From Pisolithus tinctorius (lineage: Eukaryota; Basidiomycota; Agaricomycetes; Boletales; Pisolithaceae): a stretch of 64,000 nucleotides of DNA. The notes beneath the pieces are model-generated. The model worked only from the letters and a program-made list of their open reading frames with translations. It was not told the origin of the DNA and ran no database searches. Positions 32,991 through 45,868 of this stretch are shown here, piece by piece. The stretch lies in the NCBI GenBank assembly GCA_024663395.1, contig JANFAH010000015.1:1302001-1366000 (forward strand), given 5' to 3'. Both the position numbers and the translations under genes were made by a program. Numbering within the stretch: position 1 is the stretch's first letter; every line of letters starts with the position of its first letter.

Positions 32991-35900
32991 CTACTCATCT
33001 GATTTGTCCAAAGGGATGCCAGCAAATGCAGGGTCTGGTAGTGAATTGTCTTCCAAGTGATCCAAGTTGCCTGTGGAAATTCCAGTCAACTGTGTGACTT
33101 CGATATGAGAGTTGTTCTGCAGAAAATAGGGGTAAAGACGGAAGGCAGCAAAGCAGAATTTGGACATGGCTCCATCTAATTCTGCCAGGATGTATGAGCC
33201 TCCTTTGGTATGCCGAACGACAATCATGGGGCCTAGGTAGCGTGGTTTGGTCTTGTGATCTAGGTCTCTCTCGATACGTGAATTCCGTACAAGGATGAGT
33301 GACCCAGGTTTGAAGTCGAAGTCTTGGATGGTGTGCACAAAATGAGTGACGAAGTCTTTGACAGATGCAAAGTGGGATCTCAGAACAAGATCATGGATTC
33401 GAGCGAGGTCTTCTGGATGTTTCTGGAGTTGGTGGGCATGATGGGCAATGAGTTCTGACGTCGAGTAAAATTCTGCCTCAAAAGGGGCCAAGAATGTTGC
33501 CTCGATGATGTCAAAAGGGAGTCTAGGTTTGACACTGTGAGCCATATAAAACAGAGAAAACCCAGTTGCCTTGTGAACCATAACCCTCTCTGCCCAGAAC
33601 ACCGAAGGAGCTACTTCTGACCACTTTGATGCTTCTCCGCCGCAACTCTTTACCAACACCTCCCTCACATCGAAATGCTGATGCTCAACAACTCCATTAG
33701 CTTGTGAGTTATAAGGCAAGATTCGTATGTGGCAAATTCTGAAGGTCTTGGAGAGCCAATTGAGGGTGAGTACATAGGGACCACCATTATCTGTGACAAT
33801 TTCTGCAACAGCACCCCAATGGCACAAGATCTGTTCAAAGATGAATTTCCTGATGGTCTTGCTGGTTTCTGTGCAAAGCATAGCCCACTCTGGATAACTT
33901 GTGAGTGAACAGCAAGCTTGGGTGATGTAGTGAAATCCATTCAACTTCGGCATTAAGAACGTGTCCATATATGCTTTAAAGAATAGGGGCTTGGGGATGG
34001 CGATGACTGGTGGAATATGTACATGATCCAAACGGCGTATTTGGCACTCATGACACGACTTGACATACCAGCAGACATCCTGCTCTAGCATAGGCCACCA
34101 GAAACGAGTCAGCAAATGCATGCAGGTCAAGTAGATACCCTTGTGTCCTAGCTCATCATGAGCCTGACGAAGAACCCCAAGTCATTTGTGAGGGGTGACT
34201 ACTAGTTGGTGACATCCTTGAGGGTCTTTTCTCCACAGCTCTCCTCCTTTGACAAAATACCGAGTGGCGAGACACACCAGGCTTTCCAACTCCCCTTCCT
34301 CCAATCCTTCTGGCATCTTCTTTGTCTCCAAAACTTCCTTCACTACCTTCAACCTCTCCTCTCTCTGGATCGCTTTTTCTGAGCATGGGATTTCCATCTT
34401 GTGGACACTCGGTGAGGATTGTTCAGAGGAATAGATGCCTAGACTCTGTGACAAGACCAAAGGTGAGTCTGACAAGGTACTTGGAATTTCCGAAGGGTAA
34501 GGCCAAGACTCGAAATGGGCCTCCCTACAGTTCAAGAGCTCAACAGCGAAGGCTCCACACTCATCTATCCAGTCCTCATAGTCCTCTTCCCCATCCTCAT
34601 CTTCTGCTGCTTTCGGTCTCCTTGAAAGACCGTCCAGCGCCGCATGCTTGTGTGCAGGGACATGTACAAGCTCGAAGTTGAATAAAAGAATTCCCACAAT
34701 CCAGTGGTTGATGGTAGCATTGGGCTGTAAGTCAGGATTGTTAATCATCCCCTTTATATATCGTGCATCAACCTCAACAACTAAATTCCGCATGCTGAAA
34801 ATGTGAAGTCTGATGTCGTGTAAAGCATGGAAAAGACAACAGAGCTCCAGTTTGGCTTGGCTATAATGGCATTCGCAGTCATTGAGAGTTATCGAGCCGA
34901 ACCTTGCAGGATAGCATTTTTCATCTTCCCCTTCCTGCATGAGGAGGTATCCTATAGCGATATTCGAGGTGTCGACTGCCAGAATGACCTTCCTATCAGA
35001 GTTGTAGTTGATAGTACATAGCGCAGGGGACGAGACGATAGCTTGGCGAAGATAATCCATGGCTTCTCTGTGTTTGTCACAGAATTCAAAGGAGATGTCT
35101 TTCTTGGTCAGCTTGACGAGGGGTCATGCATGCTTAGCGAAATCCTTGATAAAGATCCTGCAATACAAGCAAAGACCTAAAAATCCGCACACTTCAGTGA
35201 CATTAGTGCAGTAGGGCCAATCTTTAATTTTCTGGACTTTAGCCTTGTCCGGAATTCTCCCCTTGAACAACACTTTATGACCAACCACTATGATAGATGG
35301 CATGGTGATGACACATTTCTTTGCTGAGACAGTAGCTCCTGCATGACACAGATGATGTAAGATGCGGTTGACGTTTTGCAGATGTTCCCAGATGAAGCGT
35401 CTGATCCCAGAGTTTTGTGTGATCATCTGGTAGGTACCATCGGAATTTTGGTAACGAGATTTGGGGCCTTTGATCAGGCAGTCATCAATAAATGGGATGG
35501 TAACTTCCAGGATTTCCTCCTTCAATATCCAACAGATGTCTCCATGGAAAATCTGGATGGCATTTGTGTAGCCCATAGGTAGTTTGGTGAGTCAAAGGGT
35601 ACCAATAGGGGTTTGGAAAGTAGTAAGATCATGGTATTCATCATGGATGGTGCGGTGATTGTATCCGACCATAAGATCTAAAATCCTGTATACGGAGTGG
35701 CAGGTGAAAGCTTCTGCAATCAAGTCGATGAAGGGGGGAATGGCTGAATCCTGTATAGATACGGCATTCAGAGGTTGTAAGTCATGAACAAGGCACAGAG
35801 ATTTTCCGTCCTTCTTGACTATGCAGAACCATTTCGAGCAATAGGACAAAGTAGAAGGTTCGTAGACACCTGCGGAAATCTTTTCTTTGATTATGCCAAC

Positions 35901-36345
35901 AATGTCATGAGAAATGGCTGGAGGTATGGGGATATTCTGCTCGACCCAGGGTTTGTGGGCTAGCATGGGTATCTTCAGTGGCAGAAACATATCTTCTTGG
36001 AAGGTTCCTCTTTCTGAGGCATCCCAAGCAAAGGCGGTCTCGTGTGTCTTGACCAGCCATCGCACCAGATTTAACTCCATGGGCCAGAGGAACTTTGAAG
36101 GGTCCAGATCGAGCTCATCAGCCCTTTCCTGGGTGAACCTGGAGCCTGGCACGAATGGAGGAGGATGAGTAGGTAATACAGGTAAGTCTGCGAGAGGATC
36201 TCCAGCTTCACGACACTCTACCTGGAATTCCACAGGCATCAATGTCAGTACAGGCCTGACCTTCTTCACTACAGGTTTGTATTTTAAGATATGAAGGACG
36301 GGATCAAACTGGTAAGTAGAACATAAGGCTGAAATTGTCAGTGGT
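32991..36345 (-). pseudogene. Element C pol: RT, RNase H and integrase
   Basis: RT opens near 36300 and reads FCIVKKDGKSLCLVHDLQPL and, after a TGA near 35592, LPMGYTNAIQIFHGD and IPFIDDCLIKGP; the active site is FIDD in place of YxDD. RNase H follows at 35060-34182: VILAVDTSNIAIGYLL, SQAKLELCCLFHAL, then KHAALDGLSRRP. Integrase at 34130-32991: HH-CC finger (WYVKSCHECQIRRLD), D in DTFLMP, DNGGPY, and E in GVVEHQHFD, then a GPY/F-like YLGPMIVV and no chromodomain. Stops separate the blocks; several are TGA where CGA is likely. Confidence 0.9.
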
Positions 36346-36706
36346 TAAGCCGTAGTGCTAGTAGAAAATAAGAAAGGGTCGTTCAAAGAAACAGAACTAG
36401 AATTGAACAGGTCAATTGGGGGTGTACTGTTGTTTTGTAAATCATAGAGCAATGCCACAGCGGAATTTTGGGTAGTTTCTGTAGAGAAAAGAAAAACCGG
36501 CTTTGAAGGTAACGAGGGAGAATCAGAAATGTAGAGCGAGCACATGGAGAAAACATTATCATGGCCTCCTCGCAATCTAAACAAGTCATCGACTGACACT
36601 AAAAACCCTGCTCAGGTTGTTTCATGTGGCGACGCATCTCCTTGCATGCGAAGTAGTCTTCTTTGTCATCAGAATTTACAAACTGTGGAAGAGGCTGTAG
36701 TCTGTT

Positions 36707-37537
36707 TCAAGGGCACGTCGGAATTAATACCTGTCTTCCCATGTTAGGGTCACGAATCTCTAGGGACTGTTCTCCATCAGGGAAATCTCGTAGGATGCTG
36801 GTGAGCAGACAAAAGAAGGGTCGCCTGAGAAGTAGATCAAATGGAGCATGATCAACGACCTGAATTTGGAGGTGCGCTTCGATATTCCCTATGTGCAAGG
36901 ACATGTTCTCTATGACACCTAGAGTACTTTCTTTGGATTGGTTAGCGGCTTCGAGAGTCATGCTCATGTCAGAATGAAGAGGAGCCCCTAAGGCCTCCCA
37001 TAGTTCACGATGCAAGGCTACCACCTGACAACCACTGTCCAGAATGCATTTGACGTGGAGTTTGTCCATTAAGATGCCATTGACAGTGCGTAAGGGGGCA
37101 GTAGCGAGGCCTACACACTTCCCTTCGATGTCTCTGACCCAGAAGTGTTCATAGGACACCCAGGTAGGTGATGCCGCAGCTTCTGACACTGTTTCCAGGC
37201 TCCCAATTGTTATCTTCTTCGTCGCAGCCAGTTCTCTGACCTGCTTACAAATCTCCAGGCTGACAGCAAGGAGGTCTTTGGTAGAGATTTCCATCTTCGC
37301 TTCCAAGACTTGATTTACGAGACATCTAGTAGCAGCTGCTTCATCAAAACTGCTCTGGTATTGAAATTGGGGTGCGGGAATTGTTGTAGGTTTAGATTTC
37401 CTGGGATCTGTGGGATTAGAGATGGCCGGAGTTTTACTAATGGTTGGGTTCTCTGTAACATGGACAGGATCGTTTGGAATGGAATTAACAACTGGCCTGG
37501 GGACAGATGACACATTAGCAGGTGCTGGACTTGTCAC
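36707..37537 (-). pseudogene. Element C protease region
   Basis: 276-codon frame with a Pro/Thr-rich start and the retropepsin core HVKCILDSGCQVVALHRELW (catalytic DSG), then LLLRRPFFCLL, matching the LLGRPF region of the D protease. It ends before the RT frame. The DSG is kept, so the protease may be intact even though the frame is decayed around it. Confidence 0.8.
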
Positions 37538-38385
37538 GGGGTTTCACTGACGGCGGGCCAGAATTTCTACACTGTCGAAACGAGCAGCCTTCTTCTTCTT
37601 GATATTATTTTTCAATTCTTCTACTTGCGCATAAGCTCTCACCAGGGCGCATTGGTCTTCTTCATTGGCATTGCTCTCTAGTTCTTCATTGATTAGATAG
37701 GAGGAGGGATGTAGGTCGACCTGAAACTCTGTGGATTCTTCATTAGTGAAGAACATCGTGCTGACGAGATGAGGTGGGGTATCACATCCTCGAGATGAGT
37801 TCAATGACTGGCTAGGACATTGTATGGAGATGAGGTTTGCTGAGGTGATGATAGAATTGCACATGGCAAGGAAGTTGTTGATCTTTTCTTTAAAGTTCCG
37901 GCCAGCAGCCGTTGTGGGAATGTCAGAGCCATCAGGCATAAATACTCTTCCCCCTATCAGGGTGCATTTCCCAGCTTGTACGTATTCACAACACAGTGCA
38001 CACTCTGCCATACGGTGACCATCAGTGCTCCTGCAGAAGAAACACCATGGGTCAAAAGAGTGACGGAATTGGGCCTCTTGACCTTGCTGAGGGGGTGATG
38101 TGTCAGTAGGTTGTTGGGTGACTTGGATGTACTCGCATTTTAAGATAGTGGGGACAGTCGACAACGAAGGGGGTGTGGAGTTCTGGGGAAACAAAGCCGA
38201 AGAATCAGGCTGGGGGAGATTTCATTTTGCTCCACTGAGCAGGTAGTTAGCATGCTTGTAGACCAGATCAAACTCCCAAGGTTCATCAATGTCGTGATCT
38301 AGGTCTGAAAGTTGCAATCACATGAGCAAGGAATTCTGGAACCTCAGGGGAAACCCCTCAAGGAATTTCTCGTTGATGTAGTCTT

Positions 38386-38909
38386 TGTCATAGTCATGCC
38401 TCAACTCTGGCCAGACTCGGCCTTGCGCTCACTCAGTCCAGCCTTGGCCTCGCCAATCCTGTATCTCCAGTTGGTCTAGCATGGTAGACACTGCTTTGCA
38501 GTGTCTGTCATTCCGGTTAAACTCTGCCCAGTCCTGTCCCTGGTCCACTCTGTCCTGGTCTCCACTATCTTAGTCATATCTTACTAATACTCGTCTTACC
38601 AATCACCTTAGCAATCTTTGCAAGACCGGCATTACCGGTCTCTGTACTATAGTTGACTCTAGTATATAAACTCGTAGATACTTGGCCTGTACCCCTCAGT
38701 CTGAAATCAACTAAGTTAACCTGATAACCCCACTTTGGCCTCAGACTCAGACTGAGACCCACACAAGGGAATAGCGCTGTACTCCCAGTCGCTAAGTCCA
38801 ATCAGTCCAATCATCTGTATCTTCAACTCCTCTTCTGATCCCAACCCCTTGGTCTCGCACCCGCTTTGGTCTCCAGTTCGGCCTCAACCCAGGCATCCCA
38901 TACTTAACA
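38386..38909 (+). repeat. Element B 5' LTR
   Basis: 524 bp, TGTCATAGTCATGCC...CATACTTAACA. A TATATAAACTC box at about 38663. The CCGG at 38635-38638 marks the empty site of the right junction of S4. Solo copies of this LTR occur at 20738 and in the split 29660-58433. Confidence 0.95.
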
Positions 38910-38947
38910 GTATTTCAGACTCGCCACTTGTGTGGGTCTAAACCATC

Positions 38948-40324
38948 ATGGCAACCAAGACTCACTTCCAACCTCCCCGTGGCCACTCTGCCACCAATCC
39001 CGACTGTGCCTCAGCCAGTGGGGCTCACCACGAGACAGCACTAGCTGCCTTGGGCACCACTAGGTGCTCCCCAGGTCCTGTCAGCCCTTTCAGGGGCTTC
39101 TCAGCCCACACATCCAATACCCCTACTCCATGTTGCCCTGTTGCCCCCATTCCTGGTGGTGACCCTGGGGATGAAGGGCCAGACGATGATGACAATAATA
39201 ACCCAGACGATGATGACCACGGCAATGGGCCTGGTGACGACAATCCGGATGATGATGATCCGGAGGACGAACCAGACTTCCCAGATCCGGACACTGAACC
39301 CATGGTTGCAGTCTTCGATAACCTCGCATTGGCCATCAAGTTGTTGGCTCGCAATGCCCATACTAGTCCTGAGTCCTCAAGCAGGACCAAGTTATGCAAG
39401 CCTGACACTTTTGACAGCACCAACCCAAAGAAACTTTGTGCTTTCTTCATCCAGTGCAAACTCAATTGCCAAGACCATCCCTGGGCTTTCAGGACCGACC
39501 ACACCAAAGTCATCTTCGCCCAATCATACCTCAAAGGCATGGCCTTAGAGTGGTTCAAGCCGGACTTGCTTGGGCTCAACAACCCTGATGACTGGCCTCT
39601 CTGGATGGACTCCTGGAGGGAGTTCATCCTGGAGCTACAAACCACCTTCGGCCCCCATGATCCAGTTGCTGACACCAAAAGCCAACTCAACCATTTACAT
39701 ATGAAGGAAAGTCAGCACATTAACAAATACATAGTTGACTTCAATCAGCTTGCTTCACAAGTCCAAGGCTACGGAGATGGTGTGCTGTGCTATCATTTCT
39801 ATTCTGGCCTCCCAGACTGAATCAAGGATGAGGTCTTCCAGGTTGGCAAGCCCTGGACACTTCAAAAGCTCTGCCACCTTGCCCAAGAAATAGATGTGCA
39901 CTATTGGGAGCGCAAGGAAGAAGTCCAGCGGGCGAGTAAGCACCAAGGCTTGTCCAACTCCAGCAACAATAAGTCCAGAGGCTCTGGCAATAACAGTCAG
40001 CCCAAGACCGGTCAGGAGAAAGCCAAGACTGGCAACAACAACAACAACACTGGATCCACCCAGTCCAAGCCGGCTTCATCGAAGCCAGGCAATAACAGCA
40101 ACTCATCCAAGCCCAAGCCTAGCAAACTCAGGAAGGATGGGAAACTTACCCCAGAAGAACGCAAGCATCGCATAGACGGAAACCTCTGCATGTTCTGCGG
40201 AGGGTCCAGTCACTTCACTGACAAATGCCCCAAGAAAGCTGCAAAGGCCAAGGCTTGCGCTGCGGCCACCACCAAGGCCACACTGGCCTCGGGCTCGGGT
40301 TCTACCCCCAAGACAAAAAAATAG
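38948..40324 (+). pseudogene. Element B gag
   Basis: ATG 38948 (MATKTHFQPPRGHSATN). A poly-Asp/Asn acidic segment (residues 75-120) precedes the capsid block CKPDTFDSTNPKKLC, YLKGMALEWFKPDLLG, ELQTTFGPHD, INKYIVDFNQLASQVQGYG. One in-frame TGA (39818-39820, SGLPD*IKDEV) from CGA. Then a Lys/Asn/Ser-rich spacer and CCHC knuckle C-MF-C-GGSS-H-FTDK-C, ending TAG 40322-40324. The downstream pol frame is -1 relative to gag and overlaps it by about 100 nt, suggesting -1 frameshifting. Confidence 0.92.
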
Positions 40325-43300
40325 GTAGCAGCTCCCAGGACTCCACACAATCTGGGAGCTGCATTGACTCTGGTTGTGCAAACTTGGAGGCTTGTCTCAA
40401 TGTGTCCGCTCTTTCCAGTCCGAATTCTTTAACCCCCTATGTCACATTAGAAAACCCAGATTTACCTCAGCTTCGTACTTTAGTGGACTCCAGTTCCACT
40501 CACTGTTTTATAGATAATCACTTTGCTAATCAACAATCTTTTACCCTGTACTTGGTCTCCCCAATCCGACTCCAGCTCTTTGATGGAATGTCCACCTTCA
40601 CTATAACCCAAGCAGTAGATGTCAACATCCGCTTCACATCCAGCGATGTCACACTGGTAACCCTGTTTTTAGCCCCATTGGATTCCGAGTGTAAGATAGT
40701 TCTTGGACATGACTGGCTCACCTGCTACAATCCATTGATTGACTGGGTACTGAGCAGTCTAACATTCCGGACTCCTGCACAAGGATTGCCAACCCCGTCG
40801 ACACCCCCTGTAAGCCCGGTCTCCACCAGCCTTCCTGACTCTGGTCCTAGCGACCAACCCAGCCTTGCGCCATCTGTACCGGTCTCTGACTCCCTGGCTC
40901 ACACCCCCCTGAAGGCCCCTCTTGTTTCCCTAATCAATGCAGCCGCTTTTGTGCATGCCTGCAAACTAGAAGGGTCCATCCAGTTCCAACTTCAGCTCCA
41001 CTCCTCGGACTCAGCTGAAGCCTGATCAGCCTTGGCTTCCTCTCCTCTGGCCTTACCCAATGTACCGGAAGAGTACCATGACTTCACCAATGTATTCAGC
41101 AAGGCCAAGGCCTCAGCACTCCCACCACACTGGGAGTATTACCTAAAGATAGAGCTCGAAGAAGGAACAACCCTGCCTCTCAGCACAATCTACTCGCTGT
41201 CTCCGGTCAAGCTCCAAGCTCTCTGGACTTTCATCGATGAAAACCTTACTACCGGATTCATTCGGCCAACCTCTTCCCCCTACACTGCTCTGGTCCTCTT
41301 TGTCAAAAAGAAGGACAGCTCCCTCTGACTCTGTGTAGACTTCTGCAGCCTCAACAAGATCACTAAGAAAGACCGATACCCGCTACCACTCATCTCTGAC
41401 CTCTTGGACTCACCCAGCCAAGCCAAAATCTATACTAAGATTGATCTCCAGCATGCCTACCATCTCATCCAGATTGCCCCAGGCGATGAATGGAAAACTG
41501 CATTCCGGACTCAGTATGGATCTTACGAGTGGTTAGTAATGCCCTTCGGCCTCACCAATGCCCTGGCCACCTTCCAACACTTCGTGAATACCATCTTCAT
41601 GGATATGTTGGATGTCTGTGTAGTTGTCTACTTAGATGACATCTTAATCTACTCCAGAGATAAGGAGTCTCACAAGCAGCATGTCCGAGAAGTCCTCTGC
41701 CAGCTTTGGCTTCATGGCCTTTATGCGAAGCTGGACAAATGCGAGTTCCACTCGGACTCAGTCGAATACCTCGGATTCCATCTTTCCCCTGCCGGCCTCA
41801 CAATGTCGAAGGAAAAAGTCCAGACCATCTGTGATTGGCCCGAGCCTCACAAGGTCAAAGACATTCAATCTTTCCTCGGCTTCGCAAACTTTTACCGCTG
41901 GTTTATCTTTAATTACTCTGACATCGTCATACCACTGACTCGGCTTACCCACAAGGGGGCTCCTTGGAACTTCTCTGAGGAGTGCCACTGATCATTTAAC
42001 AACCTCAAGGCTGCCTTCACCACTGTGCCGGTCTTAACTCACTTCATCCCCAGGGTCCCTATCACTGTCGAGACTGATGCATCAGACTATGCCATCACTG
42101 GCATTCTGTCTATTACTTGCAGCGATGGCCAGATTCATCCGGTCGCATTCTACTCCCAGACTCTGACGGCCCCGGAATTGAATTATGACACCCATGACAA
42201 GGAATTGCTTGCTATTTTCGAAGCATTCCAGACCTGGCGCCATTACCTTGAGGGCTCGGCCTCACTGGTCGATGTTGTTACTGACCACAAGAATCTTGAG
42301 TACTTTTCTACCTCTAAGGTACTCACCCACCGCCAAGCTCGCTGGTCCGAATTCCTGTCTCAGTTCAACATGATCATTAGATTCAGGCCAGTAAGCTTGG
42401 GGCTAAGCCCAACGCCCTAACTAGACGATGGGACATCTACCCCAAAGAGGGGGATAGCGGCTATGCCCAAGTGAACCCACAAAACCTGAGACTGGTCTTC
42501 ACCCAAGAGCAACCAGTGGTCTCCCTTCGTGCCACATACCTTGAGTACCCAGTCTTATGAGCAGTCACACTGATGGATGTAGAGAAACTTCATAATGACA
42601 TCCTGACCATGCTGCCAGATGACCTGGTCTCACAAATCCATCTGTCCAACATGTCTGATCCCTGGTGGTCAGTAGATGACACTGGCTTCCTTCGGCTTGA
42701 TGGAAGGATCTACATGCCAGACTCAAATGATCTCCGCCTCAGGGTCTTGTGCCTTAAGCATGACCACCCCCTGTCCAGCCACTTTGGCCAGAACCGAACC
42801 CTAGAACTTATTCAGCATGAGTATACCTGGCCCGGCCTCAGGACATTTGTCAAAGACTATGTCTGGTCTTGCACGGCCTGCACTCGGGCTAAGGTTCCCC
42901 ACCATCGGCCTTATGGCCTCCTCAAGCAACTCCCAGTGCCGGAGAAGCCATGGAACTCCATCTCTATGGATTTCATCAAGCAGCTTCCGGCCTCAACTGG
43001 CTTCACAGCCATCCTCATAGTAGTTGACCAGCTTTCCAAGCAGGCCATATTCATCCCCACCCATGACACCATAACAGCCCCAGAACTCGCCAAACTGTTC
43101 CTACTCCATGTCTTTTCTAAGCATGGAGTGCCAGCCCATGTAACCTCAGACTGAGGCTCGGAGTTTGTGTCTCATTTCTTCTGGTCACTCGGTAAGGCTT
43201 TGGACATGCACTTACACTTCACCTCAGGCTACCACCCCGAAGGTGATGGCCAGACCGAGCAGACCAACCAGACTCTCGAGCAATACCTCCGAGTCTACTG

Positions 43301-44017
43301 CAACTACCAACAGGACAACTGGGCCGACCTACTACCTCTGGCCGAGTTCGCTTACAACAACGCCCCTAGCGCTACTACTGGTGTTTCACCTTTCTTTGCT
43401 AATAAGGGCTATCATCCCAACATCTTGGTATACCCAGAGTGCGATCTCACCTCCACTCGGGCTCATGACTATGCAGTCAACTTAGACTCACTGCATCAAT
43501 ACCTACGGGAAGAAATGACCTTAGCACAGCAGCGCTATCAAGGACCAGCCAATGCTAAATGCATGCCGGCTCTGGACTTCAAGATCGGTGACCAAGTATA
43601 TGTCAAAGCCAAATACTTCCGGTCTACTCGGCCTTCCAAGAAGCTCTCGGAGAAGAATCTTGGACCGTACCTGGTCATAGCTCAGGCTGGTACCCACTTG
43701 TTCACACTGCACCTACCGGACTCAATGTGCACAGTACATCTGGTCTTCCATGTGTCCCAACTCGAGCTGGCCATCCCTAATACCATCCCAAACCAGACTC
43801 AACCACCACCCCCACCAGTCGAAGTCGATGGTGACCTAGAGTTTGAGGTAGCAGAAATCCTCAACTCTAAGGTTGACCAGCATCACCGGTGTTGGCTTCA
43901 GTACTTAGTCCGGTGGACTGGCTACGAGGGGACCGATGAAGAAACCACTTGGGTACTCACTACAGAGCTTGACAATGCTTCTGAACTCGTCCAAGAGTTT
44001 CACTCCAGCTATCCCGG
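40325..44017 (+). pseudogene. Element B pol: protease, RT, RNase H, integrase, chromodomain
   Basis: Protease TLVDSSSTHCFIDNHFAN (DSG changed to DSS). RT: FVKKKDSSL then TGA 41326-41328, [45 protein letters not shown]. RNase H VETDASDYAITGIL, DTHDKELLAIFEAF. A 1-nt deletion near 42392 moves the frame from 1 to 3. Integrase: HH-CC (LKHDHP...SCTACTRAK), SMDFIKQLP, VPAHVTSD followed by TGA (CGA), and YHPEGDGQTEQTNQ. Chromodomain near 43830-44010: FEVAEILNSKVD, LVRWTGYEGTDEETTWV. The frame is cut at CCGG (44014-44017) by S4. A purine run CCAAAGAGGGGGATAG at about 42440 lies between RNase H and integrase (possible central PPT). Confidence 0.93.
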
Positions 44018-45868
44018 TGTCACACACCAAAGGTGTTGTGGACATAGTTACAGCTGACTCTGCCTAACTCATTGACGAGTTGCGCACAATGCCCAAGCAT
44101 GCAGATGAAGACTAAAGGCCTCATGCATAGAAAGACTGTTGGACGTTAACAGTCATCCTTCGCACAAGAACAAGTTGTCAGTGCTAAAGAGAAAAGAGGA
44201 AGCGAGTTAAGCGCACATTAAAGGTTTTTAGTGCCCATGTATGGCATTCCGGTTTTCGTCGTATCTCCACCATTTCCAAAGATATCGACTCCATTCCCAC
44301 ACTCGCTTAAAGTGCTCAGCTCCACGATTCTTCCTTCCAAATTTGGAGAGGATCCTTGCACCCTGCGCGTTTCTACAGCACTCCATCCATCAGACACTCA
44401 TTTCGCTAAGTCCATCAATCATGGCCACCTCTTCATCAATCATCTCACTTGTCTCGTTTGCCAGAGACAATGGCTACATATATCTGCCAGGTGTTCCCAC
44501 CAGCTTCCATCCTGAAGCCCCCTGGTTCATCCTGTCATTGTCAGCCCCATCTCATCCCATGCAGCTTGGTCAGCATGTTCTCCTTGTCAGTATGACTTCC
44601 AGAAGGACGTTCTTTGGTCGCCTCAGGTCTGTCACTTGGTTAGAAAGGTCTTATGTGGTCATTTCAGTCTCCCCTCTTGATGAAGCATATGGATCGTTCC
44701 TCCCTGCTCCCTGCACCATCTTTATTCCAGTCTTGTCCATCATTCTTCCCACATTGCAACAGCTGCAGTATAATCTACTGTCCTCCAGCCTCCCTGATCG
44801 CATTCATGATGAGTATGACATGCATCTTGCCTTCTTACTGCAAGATCCAGCAGAAGACGTCCCCCCTTCTCCTCCTCCTCCATCAGAGCCCTGTTCATGA
44901 AGTTTTTGTTAACTTTGCTGAGAGGATGGAAGGGTGGGAGATGCAATCACATATGCTCTCATTGCCCCACAGACCCCCAATGCCCTAGCCCCCTTTGACA
45001 CATGACTCATGCCCTTCAATTCTGGAATTAATACTTCCCTATCTGGAAACACCATCCATCTGTCATGCTGTCTTTGGATCTAGAGATGTCTCCACCGAGA
45101 TCTAACTTGCATCGCCACCCCCTAATGTGATATCAGTGTGCTTACTCACTTTCTGATTCTATTTGACTCATTCTGTGATATTTTGACTATCCCTGATTCA
45201 TTCATTGCCAATACTTACCAATCCTCTTTGCTTGCTTACTTTTCATTTCTTGCTTACTCATCATGATTACTCAGTCCTTACTCATTACTTACCAAGTGTT
45301 TGTGCCTTGTTTGTCACAAGCTGTGCTCCCCCCACAGTATATAAACCCCCATGTACTTAGCTACAAAAAAGCAATCAGAAGTCACTCAGCAGCCAGTTCA
45401 GTGCATATCTCATCATCGACAGTTGAGGCTCATTTGGAAGAGTCTATCTGTCACCATCCATCATCCTTGGTAGTTGAGGCTCCATCAAGGGTCTATCTAC
45501 CTTCATTCATCATCAGCAGTGTCATCAGTGCTTAGTCAGCAACCTCTTGTTTAGTCATTCTTCCACTCCTGCATAACTCATCATCGACTTGTGCCAGGAG
45601 CATATTCTATCGAAATCCATTACTCCCAAGTCCTTTCGGCTGAACACCCCTGCTCTGTTCAGCATCCCCTTCTCAATCAGCATTCATTCATCCTCTCCTG
45701 CATAACTCATTGATGACTTGTGCCAGGAGCCCTCTACTTGAAGTCCCCCCCACACATTTAGGTTTCTCTGCACTCCAGGTTCCACGGAGGCAAACCACCA
45801 CTCGCACATTATTTGTCTTTGGTGTTGGTTTGGTTGGTTTATACTGCCTTTCCACACTTTGACTCACA
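44018..45868 (+). mobile_element. S4: S-family element (probable solo LTR) closing the 3' end of element B
   Basis: 1,851 bp, TGTCACACACC...GACTCACA. TATATAAA box at 45338-45345 with about 520 bp beyond it, the layout of U3-R-U5. The left flank is CCGG in element B pol. The right flank is CCAG in the 3' LTR, where the 5' LTR has CCGG. The flanks are not contiguous in an intact element, so this copy marks a deletion between two CCGG sites. Confidence 0.88.
44421..44900 (+). CDS. S-family U3 reading frame, copy S4 (unknown protein)
   Basis: 159 codons from ATG 44421 (MATSSSIISLVSFARDNGYI). Conserved parts: LGQHVLLVSMTSRRTFFGRL, WLERSYVVISVSPLDEAYGS, FLPAPCTIFIPVLSIILP, SSSLPDRIHDEYDMHLAFLL, and a Pro-rich tail. 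An in-frame ATG occurs farther up (44241) but that upstream part is not conserved in S1. I recognise no family; small globular, mixed hydrophobic/basic. It might be an unrelated captured gene fragment. Confidence 0.55.
   Translation: MATSSSIISLVSFARDNGYIYLPGVPTSFHPEAPWFILSLSAPSHPMQLGQHVLLVSMTSRRTFFGRLRSVTWLERSYVVISVSPLDEAYGSFLPAPCTIFIPVLSIILPTLQQLQYNLLSSSLPDRIHDEYDMHLAFLLQDPAEDVPPSPPPPSEPCS

Noticed and set aside
39025..39690. 221-codon minus-strand open stretch opposite element B gag
   Set aside because: Gly/Ser-rich antisense image of the poly-Asp/Asn segment of gag; no domain.
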